Translations under genes and position numbers: made by a program
The notes under the pieces: model-generated
What the model saw: only the letters and a program-made list of their open reading frames with translations
What the model was told of the DNA's origin: nothing
Databases searched by the model: none
From: Panorpa germanica
Taxonomy: Eukaryota; Arthropoda; Insecta; Mecoptera; Panorpidae
Assembly: GCA_963678705.1 (NCBI GenBank)
Contig: OY783207.1
Location: forward strand, 5,332,001 to 5,396,000
Length of the DNA: 64,000 nucleotides
Direction: 5' to 3'
In this document: piece after piece, positions 34,236-45,539 of the stretch
Position numbering within the stretch: position 1 is the first letter of the stretch
Layout of the letters: every line of letters starts with the position of its first letter

Positions 34236-34335
34236 CTGAGTGCAGACTCCGGGAAAAAAGAAAGCACTATTCTATATGGAGTGTAAGTAACGATTGTGCT
34301 TAATATCTGACTATACTTTTGTCTCCGATTGTCAC
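34236..34335 (+). repeat. Dispersed LTR-like repeat copy
   Basis: CAGACTCCGGGAAAAAAGAAA, then CTATTCTATATGGAGTGTAA, then CTGACTATACTTTTG and CGATTGTCACTA. It matches the blocks at 7488-7606 and 49866-49962 in the same orientation. AATAAA follows at about 34362, as at the 7488 copy. Confidence 0.5.
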
Positions 34336-34639
34336 TAGTGAACTATGTTTGTATGTTTAAATAAACCTCTAAATCAAGACTAAGATCATTAGCTGTTTCA
34401 TGGCTTTAAAATATTATATAATTTTTTTTACGTTGCTTAATAATTCTATGGTTATAGTTTGCATTAAGTAAACCCTAATTAAAACACAGCTGTCTTTTGA
34501 GAATTGATTCAAATCAGCAGCATCCCAATGTCAACACCTTAACGATCTGTACCATTACCTTATCTTGATATTTATAGTTCAATAAAGTATAAATAAAACT
34601 TTATTATTTTTGTCAGAAGTTTACGAAGTATTTTTGTTG

Positions 34640-34915
34640 TTTTTGTGTCTGAATTATTTTTAGCAAAGTTGGCCATAATTTCTTGTGGAACTTTTCGATT
34701 CCCTTGTCATCGATCTATTATATGTTTTCCTATACATATAGATAGTGTTTCTCCTAATCCACGATATCGAACAAAAACTTTGATGCAATTGATAACCTCT
34801 AAACATAAAACAGTTTTCGTCTGTAACATTTTTAATATTTCCTTAATTTTACAATTAGAATCTAGCAGAATATTTTCTTTCGAATATGTTGTACCATGGG
34901 GTGTAAAGCTTTAGT
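34640..34915 (-). mobile_element. Possible piggyBac transposase relic
   Basis: On the minus strand, in different frames, are two fragments: VTDENCFMFRG, which resembles the IDExLxxFRGR block of piggyBac transposases, and GNRKVPQEIM, which resembles the later GTxRxNRKxxPxE block. The spacing is far too short for an intact protein, so this would be an internally deleted, multiply frame-broken fragment. The match is from memory and weak. Confidence 0.28.
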
Positions 34916-35164
34916 AGATGAAATCTCGCTGCACTATAATGCTGGTGTTATATTAATATGCAGAAAAGTATATTTCTTGTCATCTAATTCTAACACAGTT
35001 AAAATATAATATAAAATTAATACATTGGACGTGGAAACTTCGTACAATTTGTTCAGATGAGCTGAGTGAATAGCTGTTGCCCGACTTTAATTTGAGCTGT
35101 GAGCTTCACGAAGACTAAGTTGTTTATGTCGTAAAGTGGAGTACATTTAGCGTTATAGCAAGAG

Positions 35165-35549
35165 CAGAGGTGGCGTTAGGGGGTGGCAAGAAGGGCAACC
35201 GCCCGGAGCCTCGCATTCTCGCGCTACAACCCAATTAGAAAAATTCATTACTAGATATGTTTTTGAATCTCGCGCCTCGCTCTTTAGAAATCCCACTAGA
35301 ATCACTGCGTATATCTTTTAAGGCATTCATGTACCTTAGTTTATCATCATTAATATTTGTCGTCTTTGCGCTTGTTAACTTTTATAAAACTTCCAATATA
35401 AAATTGTATTTCTCGTTAATTATCATCAAAAATACTTACTTACAATTTACGTAAATTATACAAAGAACAAGTGCCTCGCAAAGTTCTGTCGCTTGGGGCC
35501 TCACAAAGATCTGCTGCCCGGGGCCTCGGAATGGCTAAGGCCGCCCCTG
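35165..35549. mobile_element. hAT-type MITE with 8-bp target duplication
   Basis: The ends are inverted: CAGAGGTGGCGTTAG on the left, and CAGGGGCGGCCTTAG read inward from the right (35549). The 8-bp flanks AGCAAGAG (35157-35164) and AGAAAGAG (35550-35557) match at 7 of 8. Inside, near both ends, are repeated GGCCTC / GCCTCGC blocks. Ends and target-site size fit hAT. Length 385 bp, no coding sequence. Confidence 0.85.
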
Positions 35550-35559
35550 AGAAAGAGAA

Positions 35560-36860
35560 TGTAATTGCGAAACGTTTACAAGCTACATCTGTTTAACAAA
35601 TCATAATCTTTAATAATTTTACAAATAAATTTAAATAGTAAAAATTTAAAAAATTTAAATAGTTAAAGTATAAAAAACGAGAGAATACATTTTTCGAATT
35701 ATTACCAATACAGTATTTCCTATAATCTAAATCAATGTTTTTACCTTTATTTATTTTTGTTTACCACAAAATTCACGAAACTTTTATTTTTATCTTCAAT
35801 CGAAAAGAGAAAAGCGAAGAGCGAAGAAGAATCTTCTAAAGATTTGTAGTTATTTGTTTCTCCTAACTATAATCTAAAGTATCAAATTGGCCATTTGACC
35901 CAATAACCAGTCCTGGCCCAATATCTGTACCCCAAACAAGGTGTCGGATAGTCAGTGATAAGCGAAATGACCACTGCTTTTAGTATTACTGGAAATTGCT
36001 TCGTATTTCCTGCTAGTGATCAAAGAAATTATTGAAAATCCCCCTCAAGAGTTTTCGAAGACTTTATCTGACCACACCGTAACCATAAAGAAAACGAGAA
36101 AGAGAAATTGGGAGGCGTGTAGACTGATAACTGTTATGTGTATTTATATCTATTACTTGGACTCATTCAGGATTATTTGTTGAGTTTATTTGCTGGTGTG
36201 TAAATAAAATGGTTTCACGGAGAAAACCCTAAGGTATAATAGTATCTGTATCGTGGTATTATAGTCGTAAATTACTTGAAGCAGTTAAAAGAAGGCGGGG
36301 CTTTGAATAGAAACCGTAGACGAAGATTTGATGATAATGGATCAAACACACGTGAACACATTTTGTATTCCAATTTTTAGTCTTGAGTATGACGTATATC
36401 TATCATTAGCTTGAGTTGAACATTTAATATTTAATCAATAAACATGAAAAAAAATTAGTCAAAAATAATTGGTTTAAATTTTTCAAAAATATTTTTATTT
36501 TTAATTTTAAATATTTTTTTATTTCGCTACCTGCGAGAACTTTTAGAGACTTAAGTTCTCTTTAAGATTAATGTTATAGCTATTATATAAATTAATAACT
36601 ATTGCCAAATATTGTTTATCGGGGCAAACGTACATAACCTGATTTTGATAACACTTGTAGTTTCATTGGTAGCCGTGATTTTAAAACGTAAAGTTTTGGA
36701 GCTAATTGGATTATACAGAATTGTTGACAATTCAAAACAACTTGGCGAGAAAATTAGGCTATAGACTCTAAGAAATTGCAAACATGCAACTTTTATTTGG
36801 CAATTTTACCAAACAAATGAATATCGTCCTAGTCAAATTCATGACGCATATCTTCAGAAA
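35560..36860. other. No gene seen
   Basis: AT-rich DNA on both strands without splice-supported frames or recognised element ends. Confidence 0.45.
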
Positions 36861-36867
36861 AAAACTG

Positions 36868-37281
36868 TTCACTGTCTTAATTTTGTTTAATTTAATTTAA
36901 ATTGTATAGCCTATGGGAATATGCGTAGTCATTCCTTATACCATTTTTAATTTACATTTTCTTTGTTATTTAGAATCTTAGAAGGTCCAATGTTTCAAAA
37001 TTACAAAAAACTGTATTATATTATAACCTTAAAAATGTGAAAATTTGTCAAAATGCAGAAGGATTTAATTTTAAAAAAACTTCAATGTCAGTTTGTCAAA
37101 ATAAGAATAACAAAAACAAATTTCAATTACTCCACTTTCAATTTTGTCCAACTGTCAAAATTTATATTACTAAAACTAAATGTGACAAGAAATGCCAATT
37201 CTAAAACCTGAAATCCAGATTAAAGAATTAAATAAAAACGTAAATTAAATATCAAAACAGGTAAGGATGGGAATGAGGCTT
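36868..37281 (+). mobile_element. MITE family copy (with 44681 and 46624)
   Basis: Shared blocks with 46624-47157 in order: ATATGCGTAGTCATTCC, ACCATTTTTAATTTA, ACTGTATTATATTATAACCT, GTCAGTTTGT, TTTTGTCCAACTGTCAA and the right end GGGAATGAGGCTT. The left terminal repeat is eroded. Non-coding, non-autonomous DNA element. Confidence 0.65.
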
Positions 37282-37529
37282 TAGTGTATCTATATATTTA
37301 ACATATTTAAATTTTGTCCTAATTACTTCTAAGTACACATATTTTGAGAAGCTTATGCACCTCGTATATTTATCACTCCATATTTATTTTCCCAATAAAA
37401 CAAAGGATATCTAACATACATTTTCGTATTTTCATACAGTCAGCTGTTTCGAGATTTATTTTTCTTTTAAACACTTATACAAAAGTTTTCGTGATTTACG
37501 ATTTATTCGTCTTAAGTTGTAGAGCAGTC

Positions 37530-37800
37530 TCTTAGCTCGTATCTGTCTAATATTCATTCTAATGTGAAATGTATAACTTAGTAGCGCACTGTCTGACTTA
37601 GTGACCTCCCTTCAAGTCTACTGTGTGTTGTATACTCTTACTATAGTCGTCTTGTGTAGTATAGTGTCTGCTTGTAGTCATAGTGTCTAATATAGTGCTG
37701 TGTAGTAAAGACACTGAGTCAGTCCGTTATCTCAATGATAAATTCCGCCTTGAGAATAATATATTTCCCACTTCTGACACCGATGCAGCATATGGTTAGT
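37530..37800 (-). mobile_element. LTR-retroelement fossil: primer-site-like motif
   Basis: On the minus strand, CGGTGTCAGAAGTGGGA at 37766-37782 matches the motif at 7717-7733, in a setting consistent with the inner border of an LTR lying at higher coordinates. The adjoining sequence to the left is rich in degenerate TAGTGTCT repeats. No coding part is recognised. An old, broken remnant of unsettled family. Confidence 0.25.
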
Positions 37801-38139
37801 AGGGTAAATGCTGTTTAGTTTAGTTATTTTAAGAAGATGACATCTTACTATATGGTGGCAGTTAATTAAAATCCATAACATTAGTTAATTATTACATAAT
37901 AATGATATTGTTCATAAACATTAAATTTATCTATTTTAAATACGCTACAAATCATTAGCTAATTTAGTACGATCGTTAAGCACGACTCGACAGGTAATAG
38001 AAAGTAGGTGTTACTTTAAAAGGAGTAACACATATCGATAAATAAAATAATGTGAACTCTTGCTTACTGTTTACAGTAGCTTTCGCCTCCTATTGACCTG
38101 TCTCGAGTGCTCTCGATTCGAGTTTTCTAGCCCTTTTTG

Positions 38140-38286
38140 ATGAGCGGTTTTTTGGCACAAGTCCAAAGAAAACGAGAGGTAAGATCAATGGTTCATTCTC
38201 GGCACATCGACAAATGTTTTGACAAATGTCTTGCCGAGAGTAAACTGCCGGCATTAGATGTTGCCGGAATAGCTAGTCAGACGTGA
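38140..38286 (+). CDS. Short open frame of 48 codons, unrecognised
   Basis: ATG at 38140 reads MSGFLAQVQRKREVRSMVHS and continues RHIDKCFDKCLAESKLPALD to a TGA at 38284. It sits in a pocket of balanced base composition between AT-rich flanks. GAG/gtaaga at codon 13 could instead be a splice donor, making this a first exon MSGFLAQVQRKRE. No homolog comes to mind. Confidence 0.2.
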   Translation: MSGFLAQVQRKREVRSMVHSRHIDKCFDKCLAESKLPALDVAGIASQT

Positions 38287-38421
38287 TTTTTGAGTGGTGC
38301 ACTCGACAAAGTGTAGATGATAACTAAATTATATGTGGAACCTTCCAAAGTGGTGAAACGAGTGACAAAGCGAGGTTACTCCATGATAAAGGCAGATGAC
38401 AATAAGGCATGTGATCTGCTG

Positions 38422-38423
<2 letters not shown>

Positions 38424-38471
<48 letters not shown>
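38424..38471. repeat. (TA)n microsatellite
   Basis: An almost pure TA run of about 48 bp. Any open frame through it (Ile-Tyr repeats) is an artefact. Confidence 0.95.
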
Positions 38472-38474
<3 letters not shown>

Positions 38475-39039
38475 GTTATGTAAACAATTATTTAATAGTG
38501 TACACCCAAAAAACATTAAAGCCTATTATTATTCCACAAACGTAGTTAATACATGTGCAATTATATTGTTAGACAAACAAATCCAATTTGAACACAAAAA
38601 ACTTTTTTAATTCATGATTTATCACGTCTGGTTGTTTGCAGGCAGTTTCTGTGTAATTAAAATTGTCCTTTGTGGTCCAACACACGTTGAACGCCTGTTG
38701 TACTCTATAAAAGAGGTTTAGGTAAACTAAATTAAAACAACTCTTGGTGATAAACCTAGGAAGAAGAAGTCTAGTGGTATAAATATACTATTTTAATAGG
38801 GTGTTCATCATTTTTGATCGACTGTATCTATGTTTAAATGAAGCATCATGATTCGCATCGAACGTATTGAATTTATCGCATGAAACATTGAAGAAGAGAG
38901 AAGCGGAAGAGAAGGCGTGTAAAGCGAGCACTACGAAAGCATCCTGCGGATTTAATAGCATGCAGTTTTAATTACGTAGAGACTTACAAAGGATGAACGC
39001 AGTAAGATGAAGAATTGGTGTAAAAGTAAAGTGGAAAAC

Positions 39040-39450
39040 GAAAACTACCTGATGGAAATCCTAGAGAGAAAGGTGAAAGGAATCAAATGGATGAAGGAAG
39101 TGAAAGGCACAAGAATGGAAAATGAAGACATGGGGGATGTAACGTGATACAGGGTAGATATAGGGGAATGGAAGAACAGAAAGTAGGCAGGATGTGTGGG
39201 AAAGAAGGGACAAGTTAGAACATATTAAGAGTAGGTGTCAGGTGAAAGTGTAATGTCGATTAGACCGGGAGGAGATATGGCAAGGAAAAAGGAAAGGAAA
39301 AGGATGAGTAGAGAGAAGGGAGATATACGAGAGTTTGTTTTCTAGAGAAGGAATGGAAGGGAATCAGTTTCTAAACGTATTACCTTAGCAATTGTAAAGA
39401 GAAATATATGTAACAGATTGTAAGACAAAAACGGCATATACAGTACAAAT
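39040..39450 (+). mobile_element. LINE C-terminal relic and 3' UTR
   Basis: In broken frames, RVDIGEWKNRK is followed by GRMCGKEGT and then DKLEHIKSRCQV. Together these are remnants of the C-x-x-C...H-x(4)-C tail of LINE ORF2. A purine-rich 3' region and TTGTAAGACAAAAACGGCAT follow. At least two frame breaks. It appears to be of the same family as 2700-3045, 25845-26090 and 49990-50370. Confidence 0.55.
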
Positions 39451-39459
39451 AAACGATGC

Positions 39460-40295
39460 AATACAGTAGTAACAGATTTAATGACGGGAGATGTTTTATA
39501 TTCGAAACTAGAATATGTTTTGATAGCTACAACTAGGTCGTGCTGTGTCTAATCCCTTTATATCAGGGCAAACTTTGCAGACTATACTTAATTTGTACGC
39601 TTAAACTTAAAGAACACAATATAAATTAAATCCTTGTATACTTGGAGTCTGAACCGATTTAAATCCACCTCTGAGTGTACTAAATATTCACAGATTGATC
39701 AATGTAAAGCTTTCAATATTCTCTTATATTTCAGCTGAAAACGTGCTTAAAATATAAGTTTGATTTTAAGTTTTAATTCGCATTAATCATAATTAGATTT
39801 GACCCATTTCTGACTTTCATTCCTGATAACTGGTTTATTTTAAAAGTCACCCTACACCCTGTATTTTTTGATATTTCATCCGTTCTGTTATATGTAGAAT
39901 GGTGAATGTTGAATGGCGAATGGCGAATGGACGTACCTTTTGCTAACCACAAAATTAAAACCTTCGTCACGACAAAGACGTGACTGAACTGCTGATTTGA
40001 GTCGCGTATAATATACCTACCGCCACCTTCCTTAACTTTTCGCTTAGTCGTGATGTCACCCGTACCCGTCCTTTGCAGGGCTGAGGGGGTTGTTCAAACC
40101 ACCCATAGGTTCATAGGTAGAGCAGGAAGCAGAAGAAGATTATTTAAACGTATCAGTAGTGCTGCATAAATGACTATTCATTCATTCATTCGTTCGTTCG
40201 TTTAATTTATTTTAATTATTCATTTACAAGGAAAGTCAGAATGGTCTATTTAAACTTATATTTAATTAATTGTACGAGTTATGTAATTACAATAG
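39460..40295. other. No gene seen; CATT/CGTT microsatellite
   Basis: Contains (ATTC)n and (GTTC)n at about 40178-40202 and a GC-richer pocket at 40020-40110. No supported open frame. Confidence 0.4.
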
Positions 40296-40300
40296 CTTAC

Positions 40301-40413
40301 CACAAAGAATTCTGCATCAGCAAAATATTGGGATCAAATTGGACTCTTCTCCTACTGATGTTCTCTGCTTGGCGGATGTAGTTAGGACCCTTAGGTACGC
40401 ACGGATTCGATTC
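40301..40413 (-). CDS. Internal coding exon of an unidentified gene
   Basis: On the minus strand a strong acceptor (TTTTATCTTCAG) and a good donor (TG/gtaagc) bound 113 bp, phase 0 in and two carried bases out. The only open frame reads ESNPCVPKGPNYIRQAENIS followed by RRRVQFDPNILLMQNSL. Its composition is clearly protein-like and unlike the surrounding DNA. I do not recognise the family; the single Cys and the SRRRVQFDP segment are the most searchable parts. Neighbouring exons were not identified. The sequence directly upstream (from 40414) is pyrimidine-rich and AT-rich, as expected for an intron. Confidence 0.5.
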
Positions 40414-40419
40414 CTGAAG

Positions 40420-41740
40420 ATAAAATAAATGTATTCAGTGACAAAGAGAAAACAAATATACTTACTATATAATAAACAAATGTAATAACCACACATAATT
40501 ATCATATTAAAAATAATGTGAAATATAACTTAGTTCTTTAAATCGCAGTAATGTCGAAAAAAATGTACAATGTATCCTCAGAATTATATACTACCAAAGA
40601 GAGTCAAGACACCACAAAGATAAACAATGCATAAATACTTTAATTCTATCCGATCCACTAAGTACTTTATTTAATTGTTTATTACACAACGTCAAATAGA
40701 AAATCATTTTTAAGGATTCCTAATCTCAGTTAGTGGATTCACTGCTCGCAAAACAGTAGTCCACTACCAATAAATTTAAGTTGACAGATTGTAATTTAGT
40801 TAATAAAAAAAGTATAGTTTCAAACTTGCTAACTTAACTAGAGAAATACAAGATTTAGAAAGAAAACAAAATTTAATAGAGTAAAGGTAATTTAGGACAT
40901 AATTAACACGAAAAATCAAAATTTGGAATTTCGGTATTTTGCACTATTTAAATTAGGAAATTATGTATACCATAATAACTAATCATTGAATCTACATTTA
41001 CAAAAATGAAATGGAAACTAGATTAAATACTCGTACAATATTTTAATTCAACTTTCTCTACCATTTGTTAATATGACACTTAGGCCTAATTTAAATTAGG
41101 TTTTCAAATTTTTTTAACATTATTTCTATTGCTATCGGTCATATAGACATTTAACAATAGGTTTACGATAAAGTTCAATTTCCAAAGTATGTGCCTGGTG
41201 ACGCAATCGTATCTGTATACTCGTATTATTTTATTTAATTAAGACATGAGGCGCCCTCCTCTTCATTTATTTGGATGGCTCATAACATCACCACTCGGGT
41301 TTTAATTTCTTGTCTCACTGGGGGCATGGCAAGACTGTGGTGTAGTCTTTCGTTTGTAATAAACCATAGTGCATCTACAATCAGGCATATTTTTGATTGA
41401 AAGTTGAACTAAAATTAGTATGAGCACCACTATAAAGGTAAACCCTAAACTCTGTCTATTTAACATGTGAAGCACACAACCTTCATAGAATGAAATATTA
41501 TTAAGTAATTTGTGGTTACTCGTTTGGTGAATATACTGTTCTTGTATTACTTTTTATACAATTTGCATACATAATCAACAATTCAATATGCGAGTTATGA
41601 TGTGGCACGTAGGTATATCCAAGAATTTGATATTCACTGAAATCATAGAGCGAGTGTTAGAGGAGAAGAGAAAAGGGAGTTAAATTGGACCCACATATTG
41701 GTCCTTTCAATTTTCCGATATATAATAATATTGCGAGTTT
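40420..41740. other. No gene seen
   Basis: AT-rich; probably intronic relative to the exon at 40301-40413. No element ends recognised. Confidence 0.4.
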
Positions 41741-41965
41741 TCATTTTAAACAGTCGCGATATATTTTTATTATAGTTATTATCGGAAATAGCAGAAGAAA
41801 TTTGTTCTGAGGAAGAATATTATCATTGGAAACTATTTGCACTGGGTCATTCCATGTAAAACCGCGTTCCATGTGAGCTGACTGGTTTGAATTCGCTTCT
41901 TCACGAGTGTCATACGTAATTTTATTTTTTCTTCTCATTTTTTTTCTAGACATGTGATACACCAT
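41741..41965 (-). other. Open frame of 74 codons beside a microsatellite, unrecognised
   Basis: It reads MSRKKMRRKNKITYDTREEA, then NSNQSAHMERGFTWNDPVQI, then a hydrophobic end. The basic start and mid-section look protein-like. No splice sites or promoter were identified, and the frame begins at the edge of a (TA)n tract. It could be a decayed transposase or gene fragment. Confidence 0.22.
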
Positions 41966-41973
41966 GTTAGAAA

Positions 41974-42074
<101 letters not shown>

Positions 42075-42901
42075 CTGTACTCAGACATCTCCTTATAAAC
42101 CATTTGAAACTTCTATCCCAAGTTCAAAACCATTCATTGTGTAGTGCAACGGCGTAATTTATTTCTTGTAATCGTTTTATCATTGTACATAATGTTTTCC
42201 TCTTCGCTGTGTTCGCTAGCGGATTTACCCCCTCCCCTTCAACCCCGTTACAAAGTTCCCCCATTCTACAATACTACAATTGAAAGTGCAGTTTGTCGGA
42301 TGCACTTAAAGTTATAATCGCTTCTTGGCTCATCCATTTAGCCATGATATCGCGATATAGAGTTGAAGATCTATATCTACAAATATAACAAACTTTATGA
42401 AACTATTTACAAAGATCTAACGTATTTTATAATAATGTCTTTGTATTTGTTTCACTTTATTTTATTAATATATTATTTAAGTGTTTCATAAATAATTGCA
42501 ACTGGCACTTCAAGTGATGTTAATCCGATTTAAATGGTTTTGTTTTTGTTTTCTTTTGTTGGTAGTATTATCTATAGTAGTTATTTATAACTATTTTCAT
42601 TTCAGTATTTATTTTTATGTTGGTACTTTGTTACATAAAATGTCATATGATTGGTGGACTGTTTTTGTAAACGATTCTGACTTTTATTACCAGTGAAAAT
42701 AGAGAGCTGGATAACGATAGAGACGTAGCCAGCAATATATCATGGACATGCAATAAATACCAGTAGATACGAACAAATTATTTATTTTGGGTGAACTATT
42801 TTGTAAGTCACTCACACAAAGTGAGCACAAAACATAAATATTGTATAATTCAGAAACATAACTAAATTCTGTTTATTTGTAAGTGTGTTTTTATAAAAGG
42901 C

Positions 42902-43785
42902 GCTTAAGGGGTTACTTACAGTCATGAGGTCTAAAAAAGTGATTTTTAAAGCATTTTTCCTGAGAAGACTTTTGATTTATTAATACAAAAATTTGTACAC
43001 ATATTATGGTAACTTTTAACATGTTTGTATTTCTAAAAGTGATAATTTTGAAAGCTGTAATAGCTGATCTCTCGGAGCTCCTCTCAAAAAAGGCATCTTG
43101 CGGTGACCAGGATATCTCTGAACTAAATCATTTAAAATGAAAAAACCAAACGAATTTTGTTAAAGTAATGTAAAGCATAATAAATTTTTTTGACTAAATA
43201 GTGACTTCTCAAAAAAAAGAAAATCGGTTTTTGACTAAAAATTTAGCCTTAAATTGTTTATAAAAAAAAATATTTATCGGTGAGAAAAAACCATCGATTT
43301 ATTATTAAAAATACACTGAAGAAGCTTGTGTTAAATTTGAGAACGATCGGTGTAGCCGTTTCCGAATAATTTTGGTCACCGACTTTAAAAACAAATCGAT
43401 AAAAAGAAGGCATATTTTCGATAATGTTTTTTGACGACACAATTAATATATAATATCTACATGATAAAATAATATTTAAAGAATACTTTGTAAAATTTTC
43501 ATAAATAAATAATCTACGCAGACGTCACAAAAAAAAAATCATTGCGGTGCCACCCATCACTGGATTTTCTGAATTTATTTGTTTTCCAATTCTTTACGGA
43601 ACTTAGAAGTCAAAACACCGATTTTTCATGAAAAAAATCAGAAACTTTGTTATTTTTAAATACGTTATAATTAAAAAAAAACTCGACAGCGTTACCTCGA
43701 CATTTATGTAAAGATAGACTGTGCAAAAGTTTAAAAGGATCGGTGCAGCAGATTTTGAGCTAGAGGGGGCATTTAACAGAACTAA
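42902..43785 (-). repeat. Interspersed repeat, copy 2 (inverted to 28270-28960)
   Basis: The reverse complement shares ordered blocks with 28270-28960 and extends about 450 bp further to an end GTAACCCCTTAAG. The start-side ~200 bp present in copy 1 is missing here. Non-coding; probably a non-autonomous DNA element. Confidence 0.6.
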
Positions 43786-43799
43786 TTTAAAAATCATAA

Positions 43800-44675
43800 T
43801 ACACTTAAATAAAGATATTATAAAAAATATTTACTAATTAATAATTAATCAATAATCATTCCACATAAATATCGATATTTGTTTGTTGAAAAATAAATTC
43901 GAATTTATTATTAAATTATAGAACAGCACAAAAAAATATTTGTGTCGATTGAAATAAATAACGTATTTTCATCTGAAAACGTGAAACCATTTCTTTTAAA
44001 TAAATCCTTCCTCTCTCGACTTCGATAGAATAGAATTCAATATCACCGCTGTAATATTTGATAAAAGCAATAAATGTTTTCCACTCGGCAGTCTACAGAA
44101 TCATTGAATCCAAACTATTTCTGTAAAACTTGTTAATATCTCCTTCTATACCACTTGTTCATGTATTTCGCTGTAATAAAATATATATAGAGTCTAAATA
44201 ATTGCCAAGGATTTCCAGAAGTTAAAGGGTCTTTTCCTTTTCCCTAACTCTACAACTCTGCAATCAATAATATCTATAAATAAGGATCATAGAGCCTTAA
44301 TTTTGTAGGTGGGTTCAGTGGGCCGAGTCGGGCTGGCATATCACATAAAATTCTCCTTCACAGTTGGGTTTTGTCCGTACTTAACAAAAAGCGTTGCTTC
44401 GTATTGAAGATGAAGATGAGGATGAGGACTGAATTCCAATAGAAGGGTTAAATGTTGTTCTCGGGTTTTATTAAATGCAATTACTAACATAAATATTTTA
44501 CCCGGATTTTTACTTGGTATGAAGTATTTTGGTTTTATACCCATACCATTTTATTATTTTATTATGTACAAAAACATATCTTCAACATTCGTAACTAGAA
44601 CTCGCATAATTATTCATAATTTGTTTTGAGATATTTCCACTTAGTGTTTACTTTTAAGTTTTAATTTAAATTTTA
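43800..44675. other. No gene seen
   Basis: AT-rich. A minus-strand frame at 44341-44544 has GATGAAGATGAGGATGAGGA low-complexity sequence and no splice support. Confidence 0.4.
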
Positions 44676-44680
44676 TGTTT

Positions 44681-45530
44681 TAAGCCTCATTTCCACTCAC
44701 TGCTTTGATATAAGTTTTTATTTAATATAGACATTTCTTGTCACATTCGTGTTTTAATTTATGTTTAAGTAATTTAGTTGAAGCGCATGCGTTAGTAATA
44801 TAAATTTTAACAGTTTGACAAAATTGAATGTGGAACAATTGTAATTGCTGTTTTTAATATGAATTAGTAATAGAAATAGTTTTTATTTCTTTATTTTTGA
44901 GAAACTGACATTAAAATTCTTTTAAAAAGAAATCCTAATGCACTTTGACACATTGTCACATTTTTGGTGCGTTCCACTAAACGTTCGTAATATCGAAAAT
45001 ATTCGAAAACGTCAGTCATGACGTCATTAACTTCGCTCACGCCAAGCTCACAGTGGTCGTTGTTGATCATTTCGGTGCAATGTTTAAATATAACGCAAAA
45101 CTTAAAGATGACGATGACAGAAAGAAATACTTTATATGATTCGGAAAGAGGTATTTTATTTTATTATATAATTATGTTAAATAAGCTTAATAAAATTAAT
45201 TTTAATTCATATATGACTGCCATTTATACACTTTTCATCATACCAAAACCTAACTTAATAAATAAACAATGTTCATAATCATTTAGAATATATTTCTTTT
45301 ACGAAAAATTTATTGAAAATTTATTAAAATTTGTTTGTAGATATACCTTTTGCTACAGAGTTATTTAATCAAAGCTCAAAACCATTCTAAACGCTCCATC
45401 CCACTTGAGTGTATGTAGAAACTGGAAAATGGAAAAACTGCGGTAGTGAGCGTAATTGTTGTGAACGCTTAGTGAAAGGTACCATTTGAAAGTTATAATA
45501 TAATATTTTTAATTTAAAAACATTCATAAT
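44681..45530 (-). mobile_element. MITE family copy, inverted, interrupted by another MITE
   Basis: 44681-44965 begins TAAGCCTCATTTCCACTCACTG and matches the reverse complement of the right part of 46624-47157 (CACATTCGTGTTTTAATTT, GCATGCG, TTTTAACAGTTTGACA, TTGTCACATTTT). The match resumes at 45484 (TTTGAAAGTTATAATATAAT). The intervening 44966-45483 is a separate inserted element. The far end is lost. Confidence 0.65.
44966..45483. mobile_element. MITE nested in another MITE
   Basis: The terminal inverted repeats are GGTGCGTTCCACTAAACGTTC at 44966 (written as two parts: GGTGCGTTCCACTAA, then ACGTTC) and, inward from 45483, GGTACCTTTCACTAAGCGTTC (GGTACCTTTCACTAA, then GCGTTC). The host repeat continues on both sides, giving an inferred empty site near CACATTTTGAAAG and a short ATTT-like duplication. 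518 bp; no recognisable protein. Confidence 0.65.
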
Positions 45531-45539
45531 TTTATTATG

